Shown here: piece after piece, positions 54,060 through 63,396 of the stretch
Layout of the letters: the number at the start of each line of letters is the position of its first letter
How positions within the stretch are numbered: the first letter of the stretch is position 1
From: AP-15 sp963755435
Lineage (GTDB): Bacteria; Pseudomonadota; Alphaproteobacteria; ATCC43930; CGMCC-115725
Reading direction: 5' to 3'
NCBI GenBank assembly: GCA_963755435.1
Contig: CAVWJX010000003.1
Location: 868,001-932,000 of the forward strand
Length of the DNA stretch: 64,000 bases
Program-made: the position numbers and the translations under genes
The notes under the pieces: generated by a model
What the model saw: the letters and a program-made list of their open reading frames with translations, nothing else
The model's database searches: none
Told to the model about the DNA's origin: nothing

Positions 54060-54611
54060 TCAAAGCCCGCAATTCGGGTAATTTGGGTATGGACAGTACG
54101 GGTACGCCGGGGCCGGATAGGCCGTACTGGCAACGGCACCGCCGACGATGGCACCCGCCGCGACGCCGGCGGCGACGCCGCCCCAACCTCCCCCGTAATA
54201 ACCTCCCCCGTTGACATTGACGTTGCGGTTGACATTGACGTTGCCGTAGCTACCGCGGTTCACGTTGGCGCTGTTGAAGTTGCCGCGGTTCACGTTGGCG
54301 CCGCTGAAGTTGCCGCGGTTGGCGCCACTGAAGTTGCCTCGGCCGGCACCGGCCCAGGAACCGCCGCCGCCCCCGCCGCCGCGATAACCGCCGCCACCGG
54401 CGCGAGCACCGCCACCGCCGCGATAACCGCCGCCACCGCCTCGGCCGCCCCCGCCGCGCACGAGGACCAGCGGAGCGCCTGTTCCCTCCGGTACGGTGGC
54501 GGTGATATTGCGACCCATGCTGCCGCTCCAGGCAACCGGGGCGGCGGATGCCTCGGTAGCCACCACTCCGATGAACACGATCGGCGCCATGTAAAGCAGA
54601 GACTTTATCAT
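54060..54611 (-). CDS. Secreted glycine-rich repeat protein
   Basis: The product is 183 residues. A signal peptide (SLLYMAPIVFIGVVATEASAA) is followed by a short globular part (SGSMGRNITATVPEG), a Gly/Arg-rich region (GGGGYRGGGG-type), then repeats of RGNFSGAN / VNRGNFNSAN and VNVNRN, and a C-terminal Gly-zipper-like hydrophobic stretch (VAAGVAAGAIVGGAVA) with Pro/Tyr/Cys at the end. Low complexity prevents a family call. Such proteins are often surface-associated. The repeats are encoded by tandem DNA units at about 54,230-54,345. It is divergent from the HdeA-like gene. Confidence 0.65.
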   Translation of the reverse strand: MIKSLLYMAPIVFIGVVATEASAAPVAWSGSMGRNITATVPEGTGAPLVLVRGGGGRGGGGGYRGGGGARAGGGGYRGGGGGGGSWAGAGRGNFSGANRGNFSGANVNRGNFNSANVNRGSYGNVNVNRNVNVNGGGYYGGGWGGVAAGVAAGAIVGGAVASTAYPAPAYPYCPYPNYPNCGL

Positions 54612-54891
54612 CGCTGTGGCCTCACTTGCAGTATTGGCTCCGAGTTGCTGTCCAGCTCGCGGCTGCTTGGGGCAGGTGTCGGGCTATCGAACACTGACCG
54701 GCGCCCATAACGGCAATATACCCGCAGATCAGGGCAACGAGCGCCTCCCAAGCGTGACTCGCCCACGCATCTATGTCAATGAGAGCGGCTAGGTTATGAT
54801 ATTTCTATATCCGAACGGTTGAAGCGACCTGCGATGCCGCAGCCATGGCATGCCTGGGGACACAGATTTTCCTTGCCACCGGAGCAACGCG

Positions 54892-55323
54892 ATGAATGGG
54901 AAGACCGTCTTTGTACTGTTATCGGGTGTGCTATCCGGCTCGCTGTGCGCCTGCGTGCAGCCTCCGGGCGCTGCCGCTCCCGCCGCACCGACGCTCCCGG
55001 CGGCGGCACCGGCACCTGCACCGCCCCCGGTAACGGCACCGGCGCCTGCGCCAGCCCCGGTAGCCGAGCCGACACCCAGCAACCGTTGGGTCAATATCCA
55101 GGGGGCGACGTGCGGAAGGCTGCTGGAGTTATCACCAGACGATCGGGCCGCGGCATCGCTGTTCTATATCGGCTATCAGGCAGCGCGCTTCCGTACCAGA
55201 GCCATCAATGTGGCCGCGATCCCCAGCGCTGAGGATTGGGCGGAGAGCTACTGCAAAGCGCATCCTGGCCGACCGGCCGTCGAGGCATTTAGGCAGGCTT
55301 ACCGACAAACCCTCAGACGATAG
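54892..55323 (+). CDS. HdeA-like lipoprotein with Pro/Ala linker
   Basis: The product is 143 residues from the ATG at 54892 with GGAG upstream. The signal ends in a lipobox-like SLCAC. A Pro/Ala-rich linker (about residues 25-62) leads to a domain with two Cys (ATCGRLLELSPDDRAAASLFYIGYQAAR and ESYCKAHP), arranged as in HdeA acid-stress chaperones, where they form a disulphide. The domain is about 75 residues. Attachment to the membrane by lipid is unusual for HdeA, which is soluble in E. coli. Its divergence from a secreted glycine-rich gene with a shared 280-base promoter region suggests common control. Confidence 0.65.
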   Translation: MNGKTVFVLLSGVLSGSLCACVQPPGAAAPAAPTLPAAAPAPAPPPVTAPAPAPAPVAEPTPSNRWVNIQGATCGRLLELSPDDRAAASLFYIGYQAARFRTRAINVAAIPSAEDWAESYCKAHPGRPAVEAFRQAYRQTLRR

Positions 55324-55891
55324 AGCACTCCATTTTAGCGGGATGGATCACCGGACACTTGGGGGCGAACGCGACTGGTCTTGCGATCATCCTGCTTCAT
55401 GTCCACTGACAGGCCGCGGTCGATCGTCATGCGCCTGCGCATAGAGTTCGATCGCCTTCAAATTCATTCCTAAGTCGTTGAACTGGACGGTTTGATCACG
55501 GTCGCGCGAACGTCCGGAATCGGCGCTGAGGCGACTACCAACATACGGCCGGATCGATGCAATCGCCGGCGCGGCGCCAGCCGGGCGCATCGGTTTTTCG
55601 CGTTGAGGGGGAGGATCTGCGCGGGCGGAGGCGTCGGGAACCCGCACGCGGGGGGCTTAGGGAGGGGACGAGCGGGAGAGATCCGGCGGTTTTTTCTGCC
55701 GGCGGTGCCGCACTTTGCCGATGACACATCGGCATCGCCAGATTTAGGATGGGGGCGATGAGAGTCGGATAAACCGGCCTCGCAAATGAACAGGCGCAGC
55801 GCGTCAGCCCGCGGGCGGCAAGCGGCGGCCCCGGCCTCGTCTATTCGGGCCGTCGCATGGTGTCAGGGTTGCCGCCACTCCGGGAGGCACC
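55324..55891. other. 568-base region without a supported gene
   Basis: Several short overlapping open frames occur on both strands, but none has a good start, recognisable family sequence or consistent composition. The promoter of the MFS gene that follows should be in the last part, just before GGGAGG at about 55,880. No tRNA or clear terminator was seen. Confidence 0.4.
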
Positions 55892-57301
55892 ATGACCGTT
55901 CAATCATCGAGGGAGATGTCGGGCTCTTCGGCCAGCTGGGTGCTCGGCCGCAAGATGGACAGCATTCCGTTCAGCCCGTACCAGGTCTTGATCATTTCTG
56001 TCCTCGCCCTCGTCGCCCTGATCGAGGCCTACGATATCTTTCTGACCGGCTCGTTCATCCTGCTGGCCAAGGCACCGCTGCATCTGACCGAGACCGACAT
56101 CCGATGGTTGATCCTCGGCCCGGCCATCATGCTGACGGTCAGCGGCCTCGGCTTTTCGGTGGTCGGCGACCGCTTGAGCCGCAGGGCCATGCTGCTGATC
56201 GGCGTGATTGCGACAGCGTTCTTTACCCTCCTGATCCCGCTGGTACAGAATGCCGAGCAGCTACTGATCCTGCGGGCGTTGACTGGCCTCGGTGCCGGCG
56301 GTGTCGTCTCGGCGGCGTTCCCGATCGCGGCCGAATTGATGCCGGCGCAGCACCGCCGCACCTACGGCGGGATCTACGAGATGTCGCTGGCCTTGGGGAT
56401 CACCTTCCCATCGCTCTTCGCCAGCCAGATCGCCGGCAATCCCGCTGCGTTTCGGCTCCTGGCGTTACCAGGCGGGCTGGGGATCTTGGTCGCGCTGGCG
56501 ATCTATTTCCTGTTGCCGGAGAGCCCGCGCTGGCAACTGCGGCGCGGCCAGGCGCGGATCGCGGTCGACATCGTCAACCAAATCATCAGGCGATCGGGCA
56601 ATCGTGTGGCGCCGCTGACCGTGACGGACCTTGGCGAGGTTCGCGAGGCCGCCCGCGAGAAACTGCCGCCTTACTGGCACTTGTTCGCCAAGGGCCAGCT
56701 GCGGTTTACCGTGGTCGGCGTGGTGACCGGCACGTGCGCCGCCTCGGCTGCTTTTATGACTGCGACACTGCTGCCGAAGGCGCTGCACAACCAGGGTTAT
56801 CCCGTCGCCGTGAGCCTGGGGCTCACCTCGGTCATCTACATGGTGAGCTTTTTCGGGAAAGGCTTCTCTGCCTGGCTGATGGAGATCATCGGCCGGCGCT
56901 GGACGATCTTCTTTGTGATGTTCGGGGCGGTGCCCGGGTACAGCCTGATGATGCTCGCGCACTCGGCGGGACCAAACGGCCACCTGTTGATGATCGCGGG
57001 CGGTGTGATCGTCGGCTTCACCGTGGTGTCGGCATTCAGCGCGACCCGGGTCTATATGTCCGAGCAGTTCCCGACGGCATTGCGCGGCCGCGGCCACATC
57101 TTTGGCGAATCGAGCGGTCGGATTGTCTTCGCCGGCCTGTTACCGGCTCTTATGGTGCCCTATACCGGTTCGCCGGCGATCTTCTTCGGCACGATGATGT
57201 TCTTTTCCGCAATCGGCGCTTTTGTTCCGATCCTGTTCGGCAAGGAGACGGTCGGCCAGATCGAGGTGATCGCCGCCGAGCCCGCGGTGCAACCCGCCTG
57301 A
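55892..57301 (+). CDS. MFS transporter, sugar/aromatic-acid porter type
   Basis: The product is 469 residues from the ATG at 55892 with GGGAGG 5 bases upstream. It has 12 predicted helices. The loop after helix 2 reads GDRLSRRAML (MFS signature G-D-R-x-GRR form), and the loop after helix 6 carries PESPRWQLRRGQ, typical of sugar/aromatic acid porters; the second repeat has MEIIGRRWTIF. It imports or exports a small organic molecule. A convergent SDR gene follows 56 bases later. Confidence 0.88.
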   Translation: MTVQSSREMSGSSASWVLGRKMDSIPFSPYQVLIISVLALVALIEAYDIFLTGSFILLAKAPLHLTETDIRWLILGPAIMLTVSGLGFSVVGDRLSRRAMLLIGVIATAFFTLLIPLVQNAEQLLILRALTGLGAGGVVSAAFPIAAELMPAQHRRTYGGIYEMSLALGITFPSLFASQIAGNPAAFRLLALPGGLGILVALAIYFLLPESPRWQLRRGQARIAVDIVNQIIRRSGNRVAPLTVTDLGEVREAAREKLPPYWHLFAKGQLRFTVVGVVTGTCAASAAFMTATLLPKALHNQGYPVAVSLGLTSVIYMVSFFGKGFSAWLMEIIGRRWTIFFVMFGAVPGYSLMMLAHSAGPNGHLLMIAGGVIVGFTVVSAFSATRVYMSEQFPTALRGRGHIFGESSGRIVFAGLLPALMVPYTGSPAIFFGTMMFFSAIGAFVPILFGKETVGQIEVIAAEPAVQPA

Positions 57302-57357
57302 AGCGGGGCTGACCCGCTTCCCGCAGCGGAATCCCGAGGCGCGGCGCGGATCGCGGA

Positions 57358-58125
57358 TTACCACGCGGTCCAGCCGCCATCGGCGAGGAGCGAGGAGCCG
57401 GTGACGAGGGCGGCGGCGGGGGAGGCGAGGAAGACGACGGCGGAGGCCACTTCCTCGACCGTGCCGAGGCGGCCCAATGGGATGCGGCCGAGCACCCATT
57501 GGCGGAAGGTCGGGTCGGCGAAGAATGGGCGGACCAACGGCGTGTCGATAAAGGTCGGCGCGATCGAGACGACGCGCACGCCGTGGGGGGCCAATTCGAC
57601 GGCCATCGCCTTGGTCAGGCCTTCGATCGCGTGCTTGGTCATGACGTAGACGGTGCGGTCGCGTTCGGAGCCGACATGGCCCATTTGCGACGACATGTTG
57701 ATGATGACGCCGCCGCGGGCCGGTGTGCCGGTTGGCGCGACCATCAGCCGGGCGGCCGCCTGGGCCACCAGAAAGGCGGCGCGAACGTTGAGATCGAGGA
57801 GGCGGTCGAGGGTGTCCTCGTCGACCTGGAGAAAGGGCTGCGGCCGGTTGAGGCCGGCGTTGTTGACCAGGATGTCGAGCCCGCCCAAGCCGGCGAAGGC
57901 GTGGCGCACCGCGGCGCTGTCGGTCACGTCGAGCGGCAACGACCGCGCCCGGCCGCCGGCGTGCGCGATCTCGCCGGCAACGGTTTCGAGCTCGCTCGCG
58001 GTGCGGCTGACCAGCACCAGCTCGGCCCCGGCGGCGGCGAGCGCCAGCGCCACGGCGCGGCCGATCCCGCGACCGGCGCCGGTGACCAGCGCCGCCTTGC
58101 CGTCGAGCCGAAATGGATCCGACAT
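57358..58125 (-). CDS. Short-chain dehydrogenase/reductase
   Basis: The product is 255 residues from the ATG at 58125. It carries TGAGRGIG (about residues 15-22), NNAGLN, MSSQMGH with the catalytic Ser, and the YVMTK Tyr-Lys pair; the C-terminus ends in ADGGWTAW, usual for gluconate 5-dehydrogenase-like SDRs. The substrate is not evident. It may act with the convergent transporter at 55892, but this is only proximity. Confidence 0.87.
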   Translation of the reverse strand: MSDPFRLDGKAALVTGAGRGIGRAVALALAAAGAELVLVSRTASELETVAGEIAHAGGRARSLPLDVTDSAAVRHAFAGLGGLDILVNNAGLNRPQPFLQVDEDTLDRLLDLNVRAAFLVAQAAARLMVAPTGTPARGGVIINMSSQMGHVGSERDRTVYVMTKHAIEGLTKAMAVELAPHGVRVVSIAPTFIDTPLVRPFFADPTFRQWVLGRIPLGRLGTVEEVASAVVFLASPAAALVTGSSLLADGGWTAW

Positions 58126-58264
58126 GATCAGCGCCCGTTCCGCACCCGTTGTCGCGTCGTTGCCGCGACCGCGAGAGGCCGTCGGCGGGACATCTCTTGG
58201 CATGGATGGCGGGTTTCAATCCATCGCCAAATCGGCTTGACCGGCCGGGGCTGCGGAGAGCGGC

Positions 58265-58345
58265 GTGGATTACCGGGGCAAGCCCGGTGATGACGAGTAA
58301 CGAGGCCGGTGACGACGACTAACGAGCCCCGGTGATGACGGCCAG
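58265..58345. repeat. REP-like element, copy 2, with tandem partial units
   Basis: CGTGGATTACCGGGGCAAGC and CCGGTGATGACG (58265-58296) match the element at 43191. Two shortened units follow (ACGAGGCCGGTGACGACGAC, then ACGAGCCCCGGTGATGACGG), so three partial copies are in tandem. They lie between the SDR start and a small Arg-rich ORF. Confidence 0.65.
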
Positions 58346-58349
58346 GAGA

Positions 58350-58553
58350 TCAGCGGCGGCGCGGCTTGGCCGCCGGGTCGAAGGCGTCGCGCACCGTCGC
58401 GAAACCGGGACGCAGCGGCCGGCGGCGCGGCCGGGTGTCGTATTCGCCGCGCTCGGCGACGAGCTTTTTGCCGAGGCGGAAGCGCGGGCTCTGCGAGGCA
58501 TGCCCCGAGACGCTGTGCTTGCGGCTGCCGATGCCGCCGCGACCGCGCTGCAT
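58350..58553 (-). CDS. Small Arg-rich hypothetical protein
   Basis: A 67-codon frame starts at 58553, nine bases after the methyltransferase stop on the same strand. It is strongly basic (GSRKHSVSGHASQSPRFRLGKKLVAERGEYDTRPRRRPL) with a patterned N-terminus, not simple GC noise. No known family was recognised. Tight placement after the methyltransferase suggests co-transcription. Confidence 0.4.
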   Translation of the reverse strand: MQRGRGGIGSRKHSVSGHASQSPRFRLGKKLVAERGEYDTRPRRRPLRPGFATVRDAFDPAAKPRRR

Positions 58554-58562
58554 GACCTGGCC

Positions 58563-59312
58563 TCAGCCGGGAACCTCGCCCCAGACCACGTAGCGGTTGC
58601 GCCGCCGCGGCTCGAGCCCTTCCTCGGCCATGCGCTGGAGCTGCGCCTCGACCAGATCGGCGAGCGGGTCGCCGGCGACATTTTCGAGCCCGTGCGCCCG
58701 CAACAGGGCCTCGATCTCGGGGCGCGGCCGGCCGCCGAGAAACGGCAGACGGTCGCCGATCGCGGCGTATTCCGGGCTGGTGCGGGCGTTTTCCTGGCAC
58801 CCCGGTTGCGCGCCCGCGACCCGGTCGCTGCCGTCGCGCACCGCACCATCGACGACGACGAGCCGGCCGCCCGGCCGCAGCACGCGGAGCCATTCGTCGA
58901 TCGCCGCCTCCGGATGCGGCAGGGTCCACAGCACATGGCGGCTGATCGCCAGGTCGAAGCTCGCCGCGGGGAACGGCAGCTGCTCGGCGTCGCCTGGTTC
59001 GAAGCGCACCTCGAGGCCGCGCTCGGCCGCCTTCGCCGCGGCGCGAGCGATCATCGCCGGGGCGAAATCGACGCCGGTCACCCGATGCCCGCGCGCGGCC
59101 AGTTCGAGGCTCAAAAACCCGGTGCCGCAGCCGAGGTCGAGGGCGTCGAGAACGCCGGCGCCGGGCAGCACCAGCGCGAAGATGCGATCCCAGGCGGCAT
59201 GCTCGGCCGGGGTGCGGATGCTGTGGCCGAAATCCTCGTCGAAATGCGCCGCCCGTCGGTCCCAATGGGCGGCAACCTGCTGCTTGACCGGATCGGCATG
59301 CGCGGACGACAT
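58563..59312 (-). CDS. Class I SAM-dependent methyltransferase
   Basis: The product is 249 residues. Motif I is LDLGCGTGFLSLELAARG (about residues 57-74), followed by the acidic end of strand 2 (VTGVDFAPAMI) and the family loop GDAEQLPFPAASFDLAISRHVLWTL. This is the UbiE/COQ5-like small-molecule methyltransferase type (Methyltransf_11). The acceptor is unknown. It is the last alphaproteobacterial gene before the composition break at about 59,395. Confidence 0.88.
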   Translation of the reverse strand: MSSAHADPVKQQVAAHWDRRAAHFDEDFGHSIRTPAEHAAWDRIFALVLPGAGVLDALDLGCGTGFLSLELAARGHRVTGVDFAPAMIARAAAKAAERGLEVRFEPGDAEQLPFPAASFDLAISRHVLWTLPHPEAAIDEWLRVLRPGGRLVVVDGAVRDGSDRVAGAQPGCQENARTSPEYAAIGDRLPFLGGRPRPEIEALLRAHGLENVAGDPLADLVEAQLQRMAEEGLEPRRRNRYVVWGEVPG

Positions 59313-59387
59313 CGGCGGGCTCCTTAGCTTGAACTGGGGCGCTTGGGCTGTGGGCGCTGGGGCGGCGAGCGAGGCCGGAATTTATCG

Positions 59388-59404
59388 GCTTTGGCTTGCC
59401 GGAA
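59388..59404. other. Composition and phylogeny breakpoint 1
   Basis: Left of this point the DNA is GC-rich alphaproteobacterial sequence upstream of the methyltransferase. Right of it the DNA is AT-rich and encodes SecA on the minus strand. The SecA frame runs into the GC-rich side and stops after a few wrong residues. The exact join is near 59,395-59,400. Confidence 0.75.
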
Positions 59405-60246
59405 CAATTAAATTTGGCACTCCAAGAGCTTGCTCAACTTTATCATTACCACTTTCTGTCAGTTGTACACTGCGTTGTTTTTCATCAACTTCATAATCTT
59501 CTTCTTTTTCCAACTACGCACCACTTTATCGGCAGTTGCATATAACTGGCTACTTTCACCGGAAGAACCAGAAATAATAAGTGGAGTTCGTGCTTCATCG
59601 ATCAAAATCGAGTCAACCTCATCCACAATCGCGTAAGAGAGCTCGCGCTGCACATAATCTTCCAGACGGAATTTCATGTTATCGCGCAAATAATCAAACC
59701 CAAGTTCATTATTGGTTGCATAGAGAACATCGCATGCATATTGCTGCTTTACGCTCATGATCATGCATATGATTTTGCAGACAGCCAACGGTTAAACCAA
59801 GGAATGTGAAGATAGGAGCCATCCATTCAGAGTCACGGCGAGCCAGATAATCGTTTACGGTGACGAGTGTGCGCCTTTACCGGCAATGCATTCAAATAAA
59901 GCGGCAATGTTGCGGTAAGCGTTTTACCTTCACCGGTTTTCATTTCAGAAATTTTGCCTTGATGCAAAACAATACCACCAATCAACTGCACATCATAATG
60001 GCGCTGGCCAATTTTTCTTTTTGAAGCTTCACGCACTACTGCAAAAGCTTCAGGTAAAATATCATCAAGTGTTTCACCTTTTGCCAACCGATCTTTAAAT
60101 TCTAGAGTTTTAGCTGAAAGCGATTCATCGCTTAATGCACTAATGCCGGGCTCAAAGGCATTAATTTTATCAACCAAGGGTTGAATCTTGCGCAATTGCC
60201 GCGCATTATTAGTGCCCAGAATTATTGCCAAAATACGTGCTATCAT
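59396..60246 (-). pseudogene. secA: SecA N-terminal fragment from a low-GC organism, with frameshifts
   Basis: The gene starts at the ATG at 60246 (MIARILAIILGTNNARQLRK) and shows SecA motifs: KRKIGQRHYDVQLIGGIVLH, Walker A TGEGKTLTAT, NDYLARRDSEWMAP, DEVDSILIDEARTPLIISG. At least three frame breaks are seen, near 59,866, 59,747 and 59,511; after the last, DYEVDEKQRSVQLTESGNDK continues SecA. The gene is cut at about 59,395, leaving roughly a third of it. Intact SecA is essential, so this is a poor-quality fragment of another genome and not a real allele here. Confidence 0.82.
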
Positions 60247-60396
60247 ATGAAATCCTTAATAAAAATCTTGTTTTTAAGTATAACAAAAAGCATTTGCACT
60301 CGCAAAAGAGTATGCCAATTTTAATCTATTGCTTTACTCTTTGCGCTCATGTTAAATTTCAATTTGAATATGTACATTGTAAAATATGGGACTTAC

Positions 60397-60590
60397 ATGA
60401 ATAAAATATTTTCTATCTTCTGGAAGTTTTCTTATTTATGCATATTATTCTTGAAGGGCAGCAAGCCGCAACATCATCTTCTTCTCCGCAAGCCAATCCC
60501 GCCAGTATTAAACTTATAAGCAATAGCAATGCAGAATTTTACGTTCCACGAACAATTACGCCCTTCAATCAAGAACTCTTGAGGGATTAG
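60397..60590 (+). pseudogene. Possible small secreted protein upstream of secA, frameshifted
   Basis: An ATG at 60397 opens a signal-peptide-like stretch (NKIFSIFWKFSYLCILF). In another frame the sequence continues as EGQQAATSSSSPQANPASIK and ends at a TAG at 60588. One frame error would join them into about 64 residues. It is divergent from secA in the AT-rich segment. The product is unrecognised and may be cut by the second junction. Confidence 0.25.
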
Positions 60591-60621
60591 CACTAAATCC
60601 AATAACAAATGAACCAAAGTA

Positions 60622-60636
60622 TCTTGATCAGCGTCT
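60622..60636. other. Composition and phylogeny breakpoint 2
   Basis: The actinobacterial rpoB frame reads normally up to AITPQTLI, then turns into KILWFICYWI in AT-rich DNA. RpoB would continue with NIRPV at this place. The join is at about 60,627-60,631. Confidence 0.75.
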
Positions 60637-61791
60637 GCGGGGTGATGGCCTCCACGTCCTGGGTGGTCATGCGCTCGCGCACCACCCGCTCCATCCGGGA
60701 CAGGCCCACCCGGACCTGGTTCTGGATCAGCTCGCCCACCGAGCGGATGCGCCGGTTGGCGAAGTGGTCCTGGTCGTCGATGCGGTAGGTCGAGTCGCCG
60801 TCGGCCATGTGCAGGGCCAGGTGCAGCATGTAGGTGGCCGACGGCCAGGATCTCCGAGGGGCTGAGCACGCCCTGGCCGGGCGCCGGCCGCTCGAGCTCG
60901 ATGCCGAAGAGCTCGGAGATCCGCTCGATCTCGGGGCCGAGCTTGCGGTTGAGCTTGTACCGGCCGACCCGGGTCAGGTCGTAGCGCTTCGGGTTGAAGA
61001 AGGCGTTCTCGAAGTACTGGCGGGCCGCCTCCACCGAGAGCGGCTCACCGGGCCGGGCCCGCTTGTAGATCTCGAGCAGCGCCTCCTCCCGGGTCGGGGC
61101 GAGGCCCTTCTCCTTCTCCCACTGGCCCTCGAGGAAGTCGAAGTGCCGGACGAAGCGCTCGAGGAACGCCTCGTCGCCGTAGCCGAGGGCCCGCAGCAGG
61201 ACGAAGAGGGAGAGCCGGCGCTTGCGGGCCACCCGGGCCCCGGCGGTCACGTCCTTGGACGGCTTGGCCTCGACGTCGAGCTCGATCCACTCGCCCGCGG
61301 TAGGGGTGGATGGTGCCGGTGAAGATGGTCTTGGCGTCGCGGCCGGGCTGGAAGATGACGCCCGGCGAGCGGACCAGCTGGCTGACCACCACCCGCTCGG
61401 TGCCGTTGACGATGAAGGTGCCCCGGTCCGTCATCATCGGGAAGTCCCCCATGAAGACGGTCTGCTCCTTGATCTCGCCGGTGGTGGCGTTCAAGAACCG
61501 CGCCCGGACGAAGACCGGGGCGGCGTAGGTCATGTCCTTCTCCTTGCACTCCTCCACCGTGAACTTCGGCGGCGGGCGCAGGTCGGGGTCGGTCGGGTCG
61601 AACTCCAGCTCCAGGCTGAGCTGGCCGGTGAAGTCCTCGATCGGGCTGATGTCGTCGAAGGCCTCGGCCAGCCCCTTGTCGAGGAACCACTGGAACGAGT
61701 CGCGCTGGATCGAGATCAGGTCCGGCAGCGGCAGGGCCTCGTCGATGTTGGCGAAGGAAACGCGTTCGGGGCTGCGGGACCGTGCGGGCAA
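60630..61791 (-). pseudogene. rpoB: RNA polymerase beta subunit, N-terminal fragment from an actinobacterium, frameshifted
   Basis: The frame starts at a TTG at 61791 (RVSFANIDEALPLPDLISIQ) and shows the RpoB N-terminal region: FQWFLDKGL, ELEFDPTDPDLRPPPKFTVEEC, AAPVFVRARFLNATTGEIKEQ, MGDFPMMTDRGTFIVNGTER and VVSQLVRSPGVIF. Frame breaks are near 61,294 and 60,840. In the following frames ARKRRLSLFVLLRALGYGDE and ADGDSTYRIDDQDHFANRRI continue RpoB. The gene is cut at about 60,630, so only about 390 residues remain. The sequence style suggests Actinomycetota, possibly Acidimicrobiia. It belongs to a different genome. Confidence 0.85.
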
Positions 61792-62121
61792 CGGCCTACT
61801 CCTCCCAGATCGGGTAGCGGACGGGTACGGCGGGCGACTTCGGGTACTGCGGGCGGCGGCGCGGGACAGGGGACCCGGCAGGGGTCCGAGGGGGCCGAGG
61901 CGCGCGCCATTCAGCCGGAATTAGCGGGCGAACGCAACAGGGACGTGCACGGCAACCCTGCAGCCTACCCGGGGACGGGCAGGGACACAACCCCCCGGAT
62001 CGCGGCGCGCACCGGCACGGGTCGGACCGGCAGGCCCGTAGGGCTGGCGACAGGCTAGGGACCGCGGCCCGGGCGTCAAGGATCCCGGACCGCCGCCGGA
62101 GGCTCCGGCGTCGAGCCGGCC
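61792..62121. other. rplL-rpoB spacer of the actinobacterial segment
   Basis: This 330-base gap separates rplL from rpoB, both minus strand. It is very GC-rich. No gene was recognised. Bacteria often have a transcription attenuator or processing site here, but none could be identified by eye. Confidence 0.4.
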
Positions 62122-62521
62122 CTACTTGAGCTCGACCGTGGCGCCGGCGCCCTCCAGGGCGGCCTTGGCCTTCTCGGCGTCGTCCTTGCTGACCTGCTCC
62201 AGCACCGGCTTGGGGGCGCTGTCCACCAGGTCCTTGGCCTCCTTCAGGCCCAGGCTGGTGAGGGACCGGACCTCCTTGATGACCTGGATCTTCTTGTCGC
62301 CGGCGGCGGTCGAGGACGACGTCGAACTCGGTCTGCTCCTCCTCGCGCCGCCGGCCGCCTCGCCGCCACGCCGGCCGCGCCGGGGCCGCGGCCACGGCCA
62401 CCGGGGCGGCCGCGGTCACGCCGAAGCGCTCCTCGAACTCCTTCAGGAGCTCGCTCAGCTCCAGGACCGAGAGCGCGGCGATGCCGTCGAGGATCTGGTC
62501 CTTGGTCAGGGTCCCTGCCAT
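62122..62521 (-). pseudogene. rplL: Ribosomal protein L7/L12, frameshifted
   Basis: The start at 62521 gives LTKDQILDGIAALSVLELSELLKEFEERFGVTA, the L7/L12 N-terminal dimerisation domain, then an Ala-rich hinge. The C-terminal domain (EFDVVL, then KKIQVIKEVRSLTSLGLKEAK and KAKAALEGAGATVELK) is found only after two frame changes, near 62,345 and 62,315. The TAG at 62122-62124 is the natural stop. All domains are present, so the breaks are probably sequence errors. L7/L12 binds translation factors through L10. Confidence 0.82.
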
Positions 62522-62590
62522 GGTGTTCGCTTTCCTTTCGTCTCGTTGTCGTGTCCGTTGGTTCGTCGTGTCGGTCGGTGCCGTCGGCCG

Positions 62591-63347
62591 TCACTCGGCG
62601 GGCGCTCGGCGTCGCCTCGGCGCTCGGCCGTCGCCTCGGCCGCCTCGGCGCCTCGGCCTCGGCTGCGGCTCGGCGGCCTCCGCCGCGCTCGAGCGGCTCG
62701 GCTCCCGGCGTCCGTCGCTCGGCCTCGGCCTCGGCCGGCGGCTGCCTCGGCCCTCGGTCCGCGGCCTCGGCCGGCCGGCCTCCGGCTCGGCGGCTCGGCT
62801 CGGCGCCTCGGCCGGGTCTCCGCCCGCGCTGGTCGAGCAGGGCCGAGAGGCCGTAGGCGAGGTTCCGGGGCAGCGCCTGGAGCAGGCCGGCCAGCTGGGC
62901 AGCGGGGCGGCGATGCGCGCCGGCGAACCGGGCGAGCAGCACGTCGCGGGGCGGCAGGTCGGCGAGGGCGGCGAGCTGCGCCGGGCGAGAGCGCGGTGCC
63001 GTCGAGCGAGCCCGCCCTTGACCACCAGGCTCGGGTTGGCCCGGGCGAAGTCCCGCAGCGCCTTGGCCACGGCGCTGACGTCCCCGTGCACGAAGGCGAT
63101 GGCGGTGGGGCCGGTCGAGCAGCTCGTCGCAGCGGCTCGTGCTCGCTCCCGGCGACCGCCAGGCGGACCAGGGTGTTCTTGAAGACCTTGTAGTCGCCGC
63201 CGGCGGCGCGCCAGGCTCTGGCGCAGCTCGGCCAGCTCGGCCACGGTCAGGCCGCGGTACTCGGTGACGACCGACGCGGTCGGCGTCGCCCAGGCGCTCG
63301 CGCACCTCGTCGACCACGGCGACCTTCTCGGCTCTCGGGTTGTCCAT
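62591..63347 (-). pseudogene. rplJ: Ribosomal protein L10, frameshifted, with Ala/Glu-type tail
   Basis: The N-terminus begins at 63347 (DNPRAEKVAVVDEVRERLGDAD). Typical L10 sequence continues in other frames: ASVVTEYRGLTVAELAELRQSL, PTAIAFVHGDVSAVAKALRDFARANPS, LADLPPRDVLLARFAG and AAQLAGLLQALPRNLAYGLSALLDQ. At least four frame errors are needed. The tail (62,591-62,850) is a low-complexity CTCGGC-rich stretch that probably encodes an Ala/Glu/Pro-rich extension, found in some actinobacterial L10 proteins. L10 anchors L7/L12 on the ribosome. Confidence 0.78.
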
Positions 63348-63396
63348 CGCTCCTCCACCGGATCGCCCGCGGTGCCGAGCTCTCCGGTGTGCGACG

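Noticed and set aside
54230..54345. CRISPR array in the repeated GTTGAAGTTGCCGCGGTT-like stretch
   Set aside because: The units are in frame inside the glycine-rich gene and encode RGNFSGAN-type repeats.
62591..62850. CRISPR-like or satellite array of CTCGGC units
   Set aside because: The repeats are irregular, without constant spacer length. They fit a low-complexity Ala/Glu/Pro coding tail of L10.
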